Source of the DNA: Bacteroidia bacterium
Lineage (GTDB): Bacteria; Bacteroidota; Bacteroidia; J057
Direction: 5' to 3'
Assembly: GCA_033391075.1 (NCBI GenBank)
Contig: JAWPMV010000001.1
Location: forward strand, 2,170,001-2,234,000
Length of the DNA: 64,000 nt
Shown: piece after piece, positions 55,431-64,000 of the stretch
Numbering within the stretch: position 1 is the stretch's first letter
Layout: each line of letters opens with the position of its first letter
Notes under the pieces: generated by a model
The model's input: the letters and a program-made list of their open reading frames with translations, nothing else
The model's database searches: none
Told to the model about the DNA's origin: nothing
Made by a program: the position numbers and the translations under genes

Positions 55431-56204
55431 ATGAACAGGTCATTCTTCAAACAGGCGATATGGGTACTCTTGAGTTTCTCCTTATTCTTAAGTTGTGAGT
55501 CTGAAGTACCGGATGGAATATTTTTCCTGAACACAGAAGCAGTTCCAGGCCTTTCCCCTCTCCACGGGGTGGATAATAAATTCTTCGGATGCGAAAGCCC
55601 ACTTTATCCGGCTGATACCTCTGCCAGGTACTGTGCGATCATGCGAGGGGAAACCTTTCGGCTCTCTGACTCAGCGAAATACTGGCTTCCTCAATATGCT
55701 TTTGACATTGGCAAAGTATTCACCTATATAAATGAAAATGGTGATAAACTTGATCTGAAGTTGACGGATAAGAAACACCTATTGGTTGATAGGGTTATTA
55801 CCAAAAATACAGATCCTTGTGATTCCTTTATGGGCAAATGGATAGGGACTTGTAATGAGGTTGAATTATTCTATGTACTTCTCGAAACTGAGTCTAAGGA
55901 TGTATCGATGTATGTAGAAGTAGGCACCACCCAATTGGGAAATAGCGACACCACCTACGCTCCTATGGGACAAATATGGTTGTCGCCTCTGCATATGGAA
56001 AATCCAATTAGTCAATGGATTTGGCCGGAGGAACTGGACGAAACCAATTTCATTTATCAGCTCTTTACCCTGGACGAGGAGCTTACTTTATTGGGGCAGA
56101 CATTTAATAATGTGCTAAACCGAAATGACTGGTATTATTCCAGGGAAACAGGTCTGGTCGCGTTTCGGGATGAAAATGAAGTCTTTTGGGTGTTACAGGA
56201 GTAA
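55431..56204 (+). CDS. Lipoprotein of unknown function
   Basis: 257 residues. The lipobox is SLFLSC (about C22). The mature protein begins ESEVPDGIFFLNTEAVPG and contains four further cysteines (GCESPLY, RYCAIM, DPCDSF, GTCNEV), which could form two disulfides. The rest reads as beta-rich (WIGTCNEVELFYVLLET, ISQWIWPEELDETNFIYQLF). No known family is recognised. It lies alone between the LytTR gene (227-base gap, in which nothing else is seen) and the ECF sigma gene. A terminator lies 136 bases downstream. Confidence 0.6.
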   Translation: MNRSFFKQAIWVLLSFSLFLSCESEVPDGIFFLNTEAVPGLSPLHGVDNKFFGCESPLYPADTSARYCAIMRGETFRLSDSAKYWLPQYAFDIGKVFTYINENGDKLDLKLTDKKHLLVDRVITKNTDPCDSFMGKWIGTCNEVELFYVLLETESKDVSMYVEVGTTQLGNSDTTYAPMGQIWLSPLHMENPISQWIWPEELDETNFIYQLFTLDEELTLLGQTFNNVLNRNDWYYSRETGLVAFRDENEVFWVLQE

Positions 56205-56339
56205 GCTAACTCTGTATCGCAGGCCAGCTTCAAATGTTCTAATAAATCGAATGATCTAAACATAGAATTAACCGCTTATTGTATTTTCTTATGTATGAAT
56301 AGATTTATTAGTATATATTAAATTTAATATCCGCAAGAT

Positions 56340-56367
56340 TTGAGAAGTTTCGCAACTTCTCAATTTT
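56340..56367 (+). terminator. Intrinsic terminator before the ECF sigma gene
   Basis: TTGAGAAGTT (56340..56349) pairs with AACTTCTCAA (56354..56363) across TCGC, followed by TTTTGCTTTTCT. It would end the lipoprotein transcript. The 250-base gap 56205..56454 also holds a perfect 16-base palindrome (ATATTAAATTTAATAT) at 56315..56330; the rest is AT-rich with no certain promoter. Confidence 0.82.
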
Positions 56368-56454
56368 GCTTTTCTCATTTTCTGCTATGTTTTTTGGACT
56401 GCTACTTAGCATTTAAGGAAACATACATCTGAATATCCCTGGAGTGCAGATTGA

Positions 56455-56985
56455 ATGTACATGTCTGATTTCCCGAAAGAAATATTCTACCAAAACTATG
56501 GACCTCTCTGTAACTATGCAGCAGCTATAGTTAAGGATTCCGCTGTGGCAGAAGATATTGTGCAAAACCTCTTCATCCAGCTATGGCAAAAATCCAGTTT
56601 TCAGAAAGTGAAACAGATAGAAGGTTTTTTATTAAGGGCTACTAAATTCAAGTGCATAGACTATCTGAGAAGCAATCAGAAAACCCGCTTGATTTCTCTG
56701 GAATCATATATGGCCGAAGCTTCTGTTGGACCAAGCCCCTTTGAAATACAAGAAAAAGACATTGAACCCTTGTTCCACTATTTTGCTGCCAAGCTCCCGC
56801 CTAAAACTCAGGAGGTGTTTTTAAAGAGCAGAAACGGAATGAGTTATCGGGAGATTGCTGAAGATCTGGATATTTCGATTAAAACTGTCGAAAATCAAAT
56901 GGGTAGAGCCCTCAAACATATGCGTAGCATGCTAAAGGAACAGAATCTGCTCACTTTGCTTCTATTTCTTCAATCAGTCTTTTAA
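56455..56985 (+). CDS. RNA polymerase ECF sigma factor (FecI-like)
   Basis: 176 residues; the ATG at 56461 (MSDFPKEIFYQNYG) is an equally good start. Region 2 is at about 12-80 (YAAAIVKDSAVAEDIVQNLFIQLWQK, then LLRATKFKCIDYLRSNQKTR), region 4 at about 115-165 with GMSYREIAEDLDISIKTVENQMGRALKHMR. This is the Bacteroidota sigma type that pairs with FecR anti-sigma factors. It is controlled by the FecR gene after it and through that by the STN domain of the receptor at 58063. The gap to the FecR gene is 87 bases. Confidence 0.93.
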   Translation: MYMSDFPKEIFYQNYGPLCNYAAAIVKDSAVAEDIVQNLFIQLWQKSSFQKVKQIEGFLLRATKFKCIDYLRSNQKTRLISLESYMAEASVGPSPFEIQEKDIEPLFHYFAAKLPPKTQEVFLKSRNGMSYREIAEDLDISIKTVENQMGRALKHMRSMLKEQNLLTLLLFLQSVF

Positions 56986-57072
56986 GGGAAGAGTGGGAAA
57001 CTGATTTTTTCTTTGTGAATAGGGGTATTGCTTAGACTTACCGACTTATAAATAGACAGCTTTATTATTTAG

Positions 57073-58023
57073 ATGGAAAACGACATATACGACATACTCC
57101 TCAAGCATTTTAAACAAGAGACAACTGCAGAAGAGGAAAAACAGCTAGATAAATTCCGGCAGGAAAACTCCTTTGAATATGAACAGATGAGAAAGCTCTG
57201 GTTTTCAGATTCTGAAATTAAGTTGTATGATTTTGATACCGATGCAGCATGGGAAAATGTTAAGAAAAAGGCACTATCTCAGCAAGGGAAACGGCAGCTG
57301 TTATTTAGCCGAAAATGGTTTGCCGCTGCTGCAGTAATTCTCTTGTTATTTCTGGGATATTGGGTCCTCAAAGATAGCATTCAGAGCCCTCAATCCAGGA
57401 TGATCAGCCATAAAGCAGAAGAAGGGGAAGGGGTTGATTTAATTGTGTTAGAGGATAGCACTAAAATTTGGTTGAATGAAGGAGCTGTTTTACGTTACCC
57501 TCAAAAATTTAATGAACATGAGCGTAGGATAAGCTTGTCAGGAGAAGCCTTTTTTGAAGTAGAAAAGGACCTTAATCGTCCCTTTATTATACAAACTGCT
57601 CTATCCGAAACTCGGGTATTGGGCACTTCATTTAACATTAAAAGCAGGGATGAATTTTGTCTGGTAAGTGTAACTGAAGGTAGGGTAGAAGTTAGTAATT
57701 CCTCAGATCAGAAAGCGATTCTGATTGCGGGAGAAGTTGCTCGGCTACAAGGAAAAGAACTTGATACTTATGCGAATGCAAATCCTAATTACCTCTCCTG
57801 GAAAACAGGTGTTTTTCATTTTGAGGAAAGCACTTTAAGGCAAATGGTAGAAGATCTTAACAGCTTTTACAGAAATCAAATACTGTGGGAGGGAAGCACA
57901 GAGTATAATTGCAATATCACTGCAGATTTCGAAAATCAAAGCCTTGAAGATATTATAAGCATGATTGAGCTTAGCTGTGAATTAGATATAAAAATGGAAG
58001 ATGGGACTTACCTCATTCCTTAA
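57073..58023 (+). CDS. FecR-family anti-sigma factor
   Basis: 316 residues. The cytoplasmic N-terminus (about 1-75, LLKHFKQETTAEEEKQLDKF) holds the sigma factor. One membrane helix (KWFAAAAVILLLFLGYWVL, about 80-98) leads to the periplasmic FecR domain (about 120-215: VVLEDSTKIWLNEGAVLRYPQKF-like, FEVEKDLNRPFIIQT, VLGTSFNIK, VTEGRVEV). The end is a DUF4974-type domain (FEESTLRQMVEDLNSFY...DIISMIELSCEL). It senses the loaded receptor in the periplasm and frees the sigma factor. Confidence 0.95.
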   Translation: MENDIYDILLKHFKQETTAEEEKQLDKFRQENSFEYEQMRKLWFSDSEIKLYDFDTDAAWENVKKKALSQQGKRQLLFSRKWFAAAAVILLLFLGYWVLKDSIQSPQSRMISHKAEEGEGVDLIVLEDSTKIWLNEGAVLRYPQKFNEHERRISLSGEAFFEVEKDLNRPFIIQTALSETRVLGTSFNIKSRDEFCLVSVTEGRVEVSNSSDQKAILIAGEVARLQGKELDTYANANPNYLSWKTGVFHFEESTLRQMVEDLNSFYRNQILWEGSTEYNCNITADFENQSLEDIISMIELSCELDIKMEDGTYLIP

Positions 58024-58062
58024 TAAATCAATAAAGCCTGAGAATAAAGCTATTGTCCCAAG

Positions 58063-60732
58063 ATGATCAGATCTATTTGTCTAATGCTATTTATAAGTCT
58101 TTCTGCCTATGGTTATTCCCAGGACCGATTGAGTGAGACTCCTATTAGCATTAGTCTGGACAATAAAAGCCTGAAAGAGGTATTTAAGCTCATAGAGAAG
58201 CAGACAGATATTGGATTTGTATACAGTAATAATCCGGAACTAGAAAAGAAAGTTAGTGGAGAATTTCACAATATGAGTCTAGCTTCTTTTCTGGAAAAAT
58301 GTTTTGAAGGGACAGATTTAAGCTTTAAAGAAATTGGGGGAAAGATCACCATATATAGAAAGGGAAGAAGTAGCAGGAATTCCAATTCTTCAGGCAAGAA
58401 GCACAACAATAAATTCACCCTTTCAGGTTATGTTTATGATAAATCTACAGGCGAGGCTCTGATAGGGTGCTCGATCTACGATAAAGAAGGTAAAATTGGG
58501 ACGATTACAAATGAATATGGTTTTTATTCCCTTAGTCTCGCTCAAGGAAGTATTCAACTCGCAGTTTCCTATTTTGGGTATGAACAAACAGAAGTCCCGC
58601 TGACCCTGAATGATGATCAGCAGGTGAATTTTGAGTTGGCCCAGACTGATTTTGACCTGGATGAAATATTAGTTGAAGCTCAGCAAGCTACTTCCAGGCG
58701 TAAAGGAATATCAGCTACTCAACTTAGCCCACAACTTATTGCTCGTTTGCCTTCATTTTTGGGAGAACCCGATTTACAGAAAAATTTACTCACTTTGCCA
58801 GGCGTAAGCTCCATTGCAGCAGGAAGTAGTGGATTCAATGTTCGGGGAGGGCGTGTGGATCAAAATCTGGTCTTGGTAGATGAAGCTCCTTTGTACAACA
58901 GCTCCCATCTTTTGGGCCTACTTTCGGTAGTTGATAATAATGCAGTCAAAGAGGTCAATTTTTTCCGTTCCGGCATTCCTGCCAAATATGGAGGTCGGGT
59001 TTCTTCAATTTTAGATATTCGCCTAAAGGAGGGTAATAGCCGTTCCTTTAATGGCTCCGCATCCATTAATCCATTTTTTGCAAAACTCAACCTGGATATT
59101 CCTCTTGTAGAAGATCGTTTAAATCTGGTTGTTTCTGCCAGACAGTCTTATGCTGCTTTGATCAATCTATTTGTAAGGCAGGAAGAAACGAAGTTGACCC
59201 CAGGATTTAGCGATGGCTCCTTGAAATTAAATTATCGAGTAGGGAAGAAGGATAAATTATTTTTCTCTTTCTATGCGGGCAATGATTTTATTAAGTCCGA
59301 AGAAACTAACAAGCAAGGCAGCAGACCTATCCGAAAAGCTATGTGGGGGAATCTGCTTGCAAACCTCCGATGGAATCATCTATTCTCTAATAAGGTCTTT
59401 GCCAACCTCAGTTTGATCTATAGTGATTTCAATTTCGAGATGAAGGGTATAAATGGGAACTTTTCCAGATCGATCTATCCCGTAATCACCACTGCACAGG
59501 TAAGGGGACAGGAAATAAAATACGACCTTTCCTTTTATCCTCGGGCTTCTTTTTCAGTTTATGCAGGAATAGGAGCCCAAAATAATCTGTATACGCGTTT
59601 ATCAGAAGTGGAAGAAGCAGGATTTATCTCTCCTGAACCCAACGATAATGCCCTGGAATATTATGCGTATGTTGATACAGAGAGCAGACTCGCAAAAGGG
59701 CTAAGTCTGCGCGCCGGTCTCCGTTTTTCAGGCATATGGAACTATGGCCCGAATTTCATCAATCGATATGAAACGGGATTACCGCCCTCTGTCAATACGA
59801 TCATTGGAACTGAGCTCATTGCTGCCGGAAAAACTCTGGCCCACTTTCAAAACCCTGAACCCAGGCTTTCCCTTGGCTATCAATTATCGGAAAACTTCAA
59901 CCTAAGTCTGGCTTATGACTACCTGGTGCAATACAGACATTTGCTCTCAAATACGATAGGAGTTGCGCCTTATGACGTTTGGGTGCCTGCCAGCAATTAT
60001 TTGCCTCCAACTAAAGCACATCAGTATAGCTTGGGTGTTCGTACAAACTGGAAAGGATTCCAGCTTGGGACAGAGATTTACTTCAAGCAAATGAAAAACC
60101 TTCTGGAATTCCGCAGAAATGCCCGCTTGCTTTTTGTAGGTAAAGAGGAGACGGAATTGCTTCCCGCTGAATTAAATGCCTATGGTATGGAGTTGAGTTT
60201 GGAGAAAAAGCAGGGAAACTTTCAGGCTTATGCAAATTATACCTGGTCTCGGTCCTGGGTGCGAACTTTATCAGAATGGGAAAATATCCAGATAAATAAA
60301 GGAAGGCATTATCCTTCAAATTACGATCGCCCTCACAATGCCAGTCTTGTGCTTTCTTATGCTATTAGCTCCAGACTAAGTAGCTCCGCAAACTTCATAT
60401 GGCAATCTGGAAGGCCCCTGACCATTCCGGAAGGACGGATTGGAAGCCTGATTCTTTACGGGGATAGAAATGCAGGGAGATTACCGCCAAACCATCGCCT
60501 GGATGTATCTCTGTCTATTAGCCCTAAACCTCAGGCAAATCAAAAAGTAAAAAGTACTTGGGTAATCTCCGTTTTGAATGTTTATGCCCGTAGAAACATC
60601 CTTACCTATTTCATTGATCAGGAATTGAAGCCAGCTGATCAGATTTCAGAAACCTTTTTCAATTATAAATTGAAACAAATGTCTTTGGTGCCCGGCATCA
60701 TTCCTTCCTTTTCCTACAAACTTCATTTTTAA
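58063..60732 (+). CDS. TonB-dependent outer-membrane receptor with STN signalling domain
   Basis: 889 residues with a signal peptide. In order: an STN domain (about 25-100, ISISLDNKSLKEVFKLIEKQTDIGFVY), which links receptor to FecR; a carboxypeptidase-regulatory-like Ig fold (about 122-195, LSGYVYDKSTGEALIGCSIY); a plug (about 215-330, with GFNVRGGRVDQNLVLVDEAPLYNSSH and SGIPAKYGGRVSSILDIR); and a 22-strand barrel. The plug carries the usual NVRGG and YGGR marks. It takes up a scarce ligand using TonB energy. The substrate is unknown; pairing with a DUF4249 lipoprotein, not SusD, is against a glycan. Confidence 0.95.
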   Translation: MIRSICLMLFISLSAYGYSQDRLSETPISISLDNKSLKEVFKLIEKQTDIGFVYSNNPELEKKVSGEFHNMSLASFLEKCFEGTDLSFKEIGGKITIYRKGRSSRNSNSSGKKHNNKFTLSGYVYDKSTGEALIGCSIYDKEGKIGTITNEYGFYSLSLAQGSIQLAVSYFGYEQTEVPLTLNDDQQVNFELAQTDFDLDEILVEAQQATSRRKGISATQLSPQLIARLPSFLGEPDLQKNLLTLPGVSSIAAGSSGFNVRGGRVDQNLVLVDEAPLYNSSHLLGLLSVVDNNAVKEVNFFRSGIPAKYGGRVSSILDIRLKEGNSRSFNGSASINPFFAKLNLDIPLVEDRLNLVVSARQSYAALINLFVRQEETKLTPGFSDGSLKLNYRVGKKDKLFFSFYAGNDFIKSEETNKQGSRPIRKAMWGNLLANLRWNHLFSNKVFANLSLIYSDFNFEMKGINGNFSRSIYPVITTAQVRGQEIKYDLSFYPRASFSVYAGIGAQNNLYTRLSEVEEAGFISPEPNDNALEYYAYVDTESRLAKGLSLRAGLRFSGIWNYGPNFINRYETGLPPSVNTIIGTELIAAGKTLAHFQNPEPRLSLGYQLSENFNLSLAYDYLVQYRHLLSNTIGVAPYDVWVPASNYLPPTKAHQYSLGVRTNWKGFQLGTEIYFKQMKNLLEFRRNARLLFVGKEETELLPAELNAYGMELSLEKKQGNFQAYANYTWSRSWVRTLSEWENIQINKGRHYPSNYDRPHNASLVLSYAISSRLSSSANFIWQSGRPLTIPEGRIGSLILYGDRNAGRLPPNHRLDVSLSISPKPQANQKVKSTWVISVLNVYARRNILTYFIDQELKPADQISETFFNYKLKQMSLVPGIIPSFSYKLHF

Positions 60733-60755
60733 GTATTTACCCAAGACTTTTATTG

Positions 60756-61592
60756 ATGAATGCATTTATTAAATATTCCTTTTTATTATTCCTCTGCATC
60801 TTACTGTCGGCTTGCATAGAGGAAGTTGATCGAGAATTTGACTTCAAGGAAAAGACCTTCATCATTGGGTATATAGGGACACAGTTGGAGCCTGTGTCGG
60901 TGAAAATTTTGCAATCGGTACCTATAGATTCCGAAGGGGAAGATTATAAACTTGTGCCTTCTGCCGAAGTCTTCGTTTTGGAAGAAGGACCAGATCAGCA
61001 AATAAGCATAGATACACTTGCATATGATCAGGAAAAAGAGGCTTTTCTAGGAATTGATCCTTTTGTTGCCCAGGAAAATCATAGCTATTGGCTGGAAGTT
61101 GATTTAGGGGAAGGGAGGCTGAAAAGTAGCAGCTTACTGAGCCTCGATCCTGAGCCAAGGCTGAAAATAGAAGTGGATTCTGTTGAGTTAGATAACTCCC
61201 TTTACTTAGGACTTAGAATTGCAGATGCGAAGGCCTATAATTATGTGATTGGGATGCATGATAAAGATCAGGGAGTAGATTTTTTTAAAGCCATCAATTT
61301 CGCCGAGTTTCATGATAAAAAGCTCAGAACCAGTGCAGAATTGCTGCTCTATTTCCAAAAAAGGATAGGAGCAAATGAGGGCCTCTACATCTTGCAGTTG
61401 CCGGAAGAAGCATCTGGCTTTTTTCGAGAATGGAACCAATTATACGAAGGTCTTATCACCAATAATTTGTTTACCGTCTTTTTTAGTGTCGCTCCAGAAA
61501 ATCTGAGTTCAGGTTTCCGGGACCCAAACGGAGACATTGCTGAAGATGTCATGGGTATTTTCTTCCCCTGCAATTCATGGAAATTTAATTGA
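60756..61592 (+). CDS. DUF4249-family lipoprotein
   Basis: 278 residues from ATG 60756; a TTG at 60753 precedes it directly. The lipobox is LLSAC (about C20), and the mature start IEEVDREFDFKEKTFIIGYIGTQLEPVSVKI is typical of the family: a vow of short strands with V-x-V and I-x-Q. The family is found next to TonB-dependent receptors, probably as an outer-surface partner of the barrel. The gene is 23 bases after the receptor. It ends with no gap to the convergent GT61 gene (stop codons at 61590..61592 and 61593..61595), leaving no space for a terminator. Confidence 0.85.
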   Translation: MNAFIKYSFLLFLCILLSACIEEVDREFDFKEKTFIIGYIGTQLEPVSVKILQSVPIDSEGEDYKLVPSAEVFVLEEGPDQQISIDTLAYDQEKEAFLGIDPFVAQENHSYWLEVDLGEGRLKSSSLLSLDPEPRLKIEVDSVELDNSLYLGLRIADAKAYNYVIGMHDKDQGVDFFKAINFAEFHDKKLRTSAELLLYFQKRIGANEGLYILQLPEEASGFFREWNQLYEGLITNNLFTVFFSVAPENLSSGFRDPNGDIAEDVMGIFFPCNSWKFN

Positions 61593-62849
61593 TCAAAGAA
61601 TAGCCTTTATCGCTTTTTCCAGCTTATCGGTATCGACCGTGATATCGGCCATATTCATCGCGAGATCAACGCCTTCCTTTGGAGCTTTCCCTTTCCCTAT
61701 AAAATAGGAATAATCGATCTCCATCGTATTACAAAGCGCGTAGAAACAGGCATTGACGTATTGGGGATGGTAAAATTCCAATACCTGAGTTCCCGGCTCG
61801 CAATATACCAGTCCGGATAATCCTGCTCCATGTGGTGTAAGAATCACTTTTGCCTGATTAAAGAGGGCCACTTGCTCCAGATAGCTCATCTTTTCCAGGG
61901 TATATTTCTGGAAGCCATATTTCTCAGCTACTTTGACAATAGCGTCCTCATTGAGCACTTTCCGCGCGGGAGCATTAGCCCGGCTGATATACACTTTCTC
62001 AGAAGTATCAGCAGGAAGTTCAGCTTTCAGGGGAATGAATTTCTCTCGCAAATATTCGCAAATCCATCGGGTCGGATTTCCTACTCCTGCAGGAGTAGAG
62101 GGAACGATCAATTCGTCGGCTTTCAAATGCTGGTAGGTCTGTGTATCGACCAATTTTTCTTCCGGAATCCCCAAAGCTGCCAGGGTATCCTTCATGAAGC
62201 GACTCTTGCTGCTATTGATGATAATCGCGTCTGCATCATCCAAAGACATACCTGCGCGTTCTAATGAGGCCAATTTCGGAAGCAAATCATAGATCCAGTG
62301 ATAAAACTGCTCTCCTTTCATAGTTACCAAAGAGATCGCTCTGCCCTGGATGTGATGAAGATTGGGAAGTTTAAACTGGCTGAATATGCTGTGCTCCCTT
62401 GGATTGGGATTGAATTCATCAGAAATGGGAATGAGCACATGATCATTTTCTGTGATATGAGCTGTAGAGTTTACGTGGCCCATATTGTTGTGCTTTACCC
62501 ATACCCGACCATTTCGCAAAAAAGAAACGCTGGCATCCGGAGAATCCTTGCGGTATTCTTTTTCGATAATCCAGTGAACTTTATCCTCTATGGTTTGTGG
62601 TTTTTTTCGAATCAGGGCTTCTGATTCGGCGACAATCGTATATTCTCCTGCCCCGGGATCTTTCAAGCTATTGGCCCATTCTTCCAGGGTGAAATACAAG
62701 CCTTTGGGAGGCCCCAATTTCTCCGAACTCATGGGCAAAGCCCTCAATGGCAAAAGCATCAGGCTTTTCGATTGCTTCTTGAGCTTGCGAAAAGAGCGTT
62801 GGTAGGGCTTTACATAAGGCCTCAATGCCTCTTTTAATGCTTGTTTCAT
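61593..62849 (-). CDS. Glycosyltransferase, family GT61-like
   Basis: 418 residues, no signal peptide. The GT61 pattern is visible: HWIYDLLPKLASLERAG near residue 190, KVYISRANAPARKVLNED near 285, and QAKVILTPHGAGLSGLVYCEPGTQVLEFY near 335-365. The HGAGL motif is the family mark. Family members transfer xylose, N-acetylglucosamine or similar sugars. In bacteria such genes lie in capsule or exopolysaccharide clusters. It is 16 bases after the sulfotransferase gene on the same strand, so the two are likely co-transcribed. Confidence 0.9.
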   Translation of the reverse strand: MKQALKEALRPYVKPYQRSFRKLKKQSKSLMLLPLRALPMSSEKLGPPKGLYFTLEEWANSLKDPGAGEYTIVAESEALIRKKPQTIEDKVHWIIEKEYRKDSPDASVSFLRNGRVWVKHNNMGHVNSTAHITENDHVLIPISDEFNPNPREHSIFSQFKLPNLHHIQGRAISLVTMKGEQFYHWIYDLLPKLASLERAGMSLDDADAIIINSSKSRFMKDTLAALGIPEEKLVDTQTYQHLKADELIVPSTPAGVGNPTRWICEYLREKFIPLKAELPADTSEKVYISRANAPARKVLNEDAIVKVAEKYGFQKYTLEKMSYLEQVALFNQAKVILTPHGAGLSGLVYCEPGTQVLEFYHPQYVNACFYALCNTMEIDYSYFIGKGKAPKEGVDLAMNMADITVDTDKLEKAIKAIL

Positions 62850-62865
62850 GAGGGCTTCCCGGCCT

Positions 62866-63720
62866 TTAATTTAAATAAGACTCGTATCCGTTGTCGTGGA
62901 GGTATTGAAGTACCTCTTCTGAATTTTCGATGAAACTGTCCAAAGATTTTGGAGTTACCTTGCGTAATTGAGTTTCCGGTACTTCGAAATTGATTCCAAG
63001 GAATCCGGAAAGCTTCTGAAAGGTGTCTGGATGAGATTCTGGCTTGGCCAAATCATCTTCATAGGAAAGCTTGAGGTGTGGAATGTTTTCCAACAAGCGA
63101 GCTTCAACCTGCGCCTGATCTTCCAAAGCATCCATCCACTTTTGCAATTCGGAAATCTCAACGGGCATTTTCTTGCCTTTATTCTTGACCCCTGCTTGCG
63201 CATTGCTATGAAACTGGTTCTTGTAGCGCGCATACAGATTAGACATGCCTTGTCGGAAGATATTATGACGTCTCAGGTATATGATCTTGTAGCCATTATC
63301 GACCAATTTCTCCAGATACTCTTTCTTTTCTTCCTCTGTATCCAGGCCTAAACTCAATCCTAAATGATAGGTAAGGCATTTGAAACCGTAAACGGATTTA
63401 TTGCCCAGGATAGAACGGAAACGGAGGTAAAGAAAGGGAAACATGACCTTTCTGTGATAAATCTCATTATCACAAAAAATATTGCTGTTGGAATTCAGGA
63501 GATTGACCAATAGTGTACTGCCTGATCTTCCGGTTCCAAAGATCACGAATTTGCCTTTCGGCTTACTTCTTTTGCGTAAGGGATATGATAAATAGGTAAA
63601 GAGCTCGAACAGGTACCCAAAGTTCTTGTTCAGGATAGCTGATTGCTTTAAGCGATACTTCAGCTGGTCCAGTACTTGTTCCTGAGGGCTCATACCTGGT
63701 GATCTACTAATTGATGTCAT
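62866..63720 (-). CDS. Sulfotransferase
   Basis: 284 residues. The PAPS 5'-phosphosulfate loop is GTGRSGSTLLVNLL (about 62-75), and the 3'-phosphate part is YLRRHNIFRQGMSNLYARYK (about 152-171). Further C-terminal LKLSYEDDLAKPE and the helical end FLGINFEVP are as in Golgi-type and bacterial carbohydrate sulfotransferases. The enzyme should move sulfate from PAPS to a hydroxyl of a glycan or lipid. Position between two glycosyltransferase genes favours polysaccharide. The start overlaps the previous gene stop by four bases. Confidence 0.92.
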   Translation of the reverse strand: MTSISRSPGMSPQEQVLDQLKYRLKQSAILNKNFGYLFELFTYLSYPLRKRSKPKGKFVIFGTGRSGSTLLVNLLNSNSNIFCDNEIYHRKVMFPFLYLRFRSILGNKSVYGFKCLTYHLGLSLGLDTEEEKKEYLEKLVDNGYKIIYLRRHNIFRQGMSNLYARYKNQFHSNAQAGVKNKGKKMPVEISELQKWMDALEDQAQVEARLLENIPHLKLSYEDDLAKPESHPDTFQKLSGFLGINFEVPETQLRKVTPKSLDSFIENSEEVLQYLHDNGYESYLN

Positions 63721-64000
63721 GAATGTTGCTTCTCTACTACACTGTCAAGTGAAAGTATGTTCTCTTTGATATTTTGTAATTGCGTTTTCCAGGAAAATAG
63801 CTCCGCAGTCAATTTACGGCTATTGTCTCTCAGTTTTTCCCATGTGCTTTGATCTTCCAGAAGCTTCGCAGAATATTCTACAAAGTCCTTCATGCTATGG
63901 GTATGGTATAGGTGCGTGCCATTTTCGACAGGCATTCCTTCTGAGCCAATAGGAGTTGTAACCACAGGAATTCCTCTGAACATAGCGTTCATTACCTTTA
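63717..64000 (-). CDS. Glycosyltransferase, GT4-like, C-terminal part (5' end outside window)
   Basis: The frame is open to the window end, so the gene begins beyond 64000; an internal ATG at 63992 is not the start. The visible 94 residues include KVMNAMFRGIPVVTTPIGSEGMPVENG, the donor-binding end of GT-B enzymes, where E-x7-E-like contacts and TPIG-x-EG hold the nucleotide sugar. The tail has WEKLRDNSRKLTAELFSWKTQLQNI, usual for GT4. Four bases overlap with the sulfotransferase gene. Confidence 0.85.
   Translation of the reverse strand, partial: KVMNAMFRGIPVVTTPIGSEGMPVENGTHLYHTHSMKDFVEYSAKLLEDQSTWEKLRDNSRKLTAELFSWKTQLQNIKENILSLDSVVEKQHS

Noticed and set aside
55259-55498. 79-residue plus-strand open frame
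   Set aside because: It runs into the lipoprotein gene in another frame, has no signal or family pattern, and the lipoprotein start at 55431 is well supported by its lipobox.
1-64000. CRISPR arrays, tRNA or rRNA genes, insertion sequences
   Set aside because: No regularly spaced repeats, no cloverleaf or rRNA-like stretches, and no transposase or integrase frames were found on reading both strands.

Overview
The window looks like a chromosomal segment of a Bacteroidota bacterium, probably of the Saprospirales/Cytophagales kind; the phylum call is firm and the order is a guess. The reasons are a type IX secretion sorting domain (647..1678), a STN/TonB-dependent receptor preceded by an ECF sigma/FecR pair (56455..61592), DUF3078 and DUF4249 proteins, many tandem ~800-residue FtsX-type permeases, and -7 boxes of the TAnnTTTG type (6665..6672, 19024..19031). 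No rRNA, tRNA, CRISPR array, phage or transposase gene was seen.

Layout. 1..6637: the end of a beta-helix-like protein, a T9SS cargo protein, the E2 subunit of pyruvate dehydrogenase, an ECF sigma factor with a membrane-anchored beta-barrel partner, a 55-residue solitary small gene, and a DUF3078 barrel. 6962..9911: a partial respiratory complex I operon (nuoA, an unnamed 53-residue membrane protein, nuoB, nuoC, nuoD). 9939..15510: two short-chain dehydrogenases, a TetR regulator with a hotdog thioesterase, a quinone-reductase-like enzyme and a long-chain acyl-CoA ligase, which suggests a lipid or fatty-acid module. 15511..21451: a NfeD-like small protein, a di-haem peroxidase lipoprotein, lepA, an esterase, a cysteine-rich secreted protein and a BtuF-like binding lipoprotein.

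21471..48122 is the most striking part. An NtrY/NtrX-like sigma-54 two-component system is divergent from a ~23.8-kb same-strand run that encodes a MacA-like adaptor, an ABC ATPase, a relic of a permease, eight consecutive full-length FtsX/MacB-type permeases, a second and slightly atypical ABC ATPase, and a TolC-like outer-membrane protein. It reads as one large tripartite efflux or envelope-stress system with a multiplied permease component.

48209..55203: secreted M24 and S10 peptidases, a thioredoxin-like protein, a REP/MITE-like palindrome, and a four-gene operon (barrel protein, small secreted protein, LytS-type kinase, LytTR regulator). Just upstream of that operon is a perfect 11-bp direct repeat with 21-bp period, the expected geometry of a LytTR operator. 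55431..64000: an orphan lipoprotein, the ECF sigma/FecR/TonB receptor/DUF4249 operon, and on the minus strand a GT61 glycosyltransferase, a sulfotransferase and a glycosyltransferase cut by the window edge, probably part of a surface-polysaccharide cluster.

All calls come from reading the sequence. Family names rest on visible motifs; no database search was run.
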